Below are positions 4,984 to 5,461 of a stretch of 5,461 nucleotides of DNA, one piece after another. The translations under genes were made by a program, and so were the position numbers. The notes beneath the pieces are model-generated. The model had not been told where the DNA came from, searched no databases, and worked only from the letters and a program-made list of their open reading frames with translations. Every line of letters begins with the position of its first letter. Within the stretch, counting starts at the first letter, position 1. The stretch is taken from NCBI GenBank assembly GCA_014381795.1, contig JACNKY010000135.1, positions 1-5,461 on the forward strand. Direction: 5' to 3'. The DNA is from Pseudomonadota bacterium (GTDB lineage Bacteria > SAR324 > NAC60-12).

Positions 4984-5043
4984 TAACAAGAGGGCGAAAA
5001 TACCAGCAAAATGATGGTCTAAAAGGCAGGGCTAGTACGGAGA

Positions 5044-5461
5044 TTATTGGGAAGGAGGAAGTTGTTTTTTAGCTTTTTTGGAAATTCCGGAAGAGTTGTC
5101 CGCGGAAGACATTTCTTCTTCAAGCTCTTCCTCTTCCATGGGATTGGGGTTGATAAAAAACAGGTTGTTACCGGCTATTGATTTATTGGTAGTCTCAATT
5201 TCTAGTTCGAGCAGGTCACTGGTGATTTTTCTACGCAGAACACTTTTACGTTTCAAAAAAAACACTTCAAGCCCTAGATAACCGAAGGTGTTTTTTAATT
5301 CTGTAAGATTTCGGAAATCAGCGTTATTTTCCAGGTAGTCAATAATCAAACTTTCTCTGCGAGGGGAATAGCCACGGAATATCAGAGAAAAGCCATGACC
5401 TATATCACCTGACTTTTGATAGAAACGGTTGATATTCTCTGTAGTAAGCCGCACATTTTCT
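5044..5461 (-). CDS. Unrecognised soluble protein, 5' end cut by the window edge
   Basis: About 138 residues of the C-terminal end are visible. The frame stays open to the edge, so the true start is probably outside; a GTG at 5452-5454 is possible but cannot be checked because no upstream bases remain. There is no membrane helix. The part with structure is IGHGFSLIFRGYSPRRES (18-35 from the GTG), a helix LIIDYLENNADF, then FGYLGLEVFFLKRKSVLRRK (57-76) and LLELEIETTNKS. It then turns into an acidic run (MEEEELEEEM, 106-115), a serine-rich linker and a basic end (KKAKKQLPPSQ), a low-complexity tail typical of disordered C-termini. No cysteine and no known catalytic motif are visible. The GH-x-SLIF and later LGLEV pattern faintly recalls the N-terminal region of IcmB/TraU-type secretion ATPases, but no Walker motif is here and I do not assign it. 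Separated from the sulfur operon by 336 bases, so probably unrelated. Confidence 0.6.
   Translation of the reverse strand, partial: ENVRLTTENINRFYQKSGDIGHGFSLIFRGYSPRRESLIIDYLENNADFRNLTELKNTFGYLGLEVFFLKRKSVLRRKITSDLLELEIETTNKSIAGNNLFFINPNPMEEEELEEEMSSADNSSGISKKAKKQLPPSQ

Larger units (their letters stand above)
4708..5043. other. Gene-free intergenic region upstream of the operon
   Basis: These 336 bases hold no convincing reading frame on either strand. They are AT-rich, especially 4700-4760 and 4915-4960. On the minus strand they contain, in order, a possible terminator for the gene at the right edge (4956-4983), a small inverted repeat (4864-4882) and a weak promoter candidate (4838-4867). 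The roughly 130 bases between that promoter and the ATG at 4707 show no riboswitch or leader-peptide pattern I recognise. It is the natural place for control of the whole operon. Confidence 0.6.

Noticed and set aside
5078..5281. Plus-strand frame rich in serine.
   Set aside because: The serine run is the antisense of the Glu-rich acidic tail of the minus-strand gene.
1..5461. Mobile element, CRISPR array, tRNA or rRNA.
   Set aside because: No long repeats, regularly spaced repeats, terminal inverted repeats, transposase or cloverleaf pattern were seen on reading both strands.

Overview
The window is an AT-rich stretch of bacterial DNA, almost certainly from a Gram-negative organism: two proteins carry export signals into a periplasm, and the cytoplasmic sulfur-carrier families TusA and DsrE are present. 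The sequence does not allow a safe species or phylum call. All genes I can support lie on the minus strand, so transcription runs from high to low coordinates.

Layout in transcription order. (1) 5044 to the right edge: the C-terminal end of an unrecognised, charged cytoplasmic-looking protein, cut by the window edge. It is followed by a short hairpin with a UNCG-type loop near a T-rich tract (about 4956-4983). (2) 4708-5043: a 336-base gene-free region with a 7-bp inverted repeat (4864-4882) that overlaps a weak candidate promoter. (3) 94-4707: a compact run of eleven same-strand genes spaced by -4 to about 52 bases, which reads as one operon. In order they are: an exported protein resembling DUF3047 with a CIPC motif; two halves of a YeeE/YedE (TsuA-like) sulfur-compound transporter; a TusA-type sulfur carrier with a CPRP motif; a 68-aa one-helix membrane protein; a 30-aa one-helix membrane peptide with a strong Shine-Dalgarno; an 88-aa one-helix protein ending in Gly-Cys; a membrane-anchored tandem rhodanese-like protein with no catalytic cysteine in either domain; and three small DsrE-fold proteins resembling DsrE, DsrF and DsrH (TusD, TusC, TusB).

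Reading of the system (inference). The split YeeE transporter would bring thiosulfate or a related sulfur (possibly selenium) species across the inner membrane. TusA and the DsrE-like protein would accept and pass on sulfane sulfur in the cytoplasm. The exported protein, the small membrane proteins and the degenerate rhodanese would form an envelope-side module that binds or hands over the substrate. YeeE plus TusA is a known pairing and DsrEFH is a known trio. Their union in one operon with three tiny membrane proteins and an anchored pseudo-rhodanese is the part I do not recognise as a described system. No oxidative enzyme (Sox, reverse Dsr or Hdr-like) is present here, so the final fate of the sulfur is not visible.
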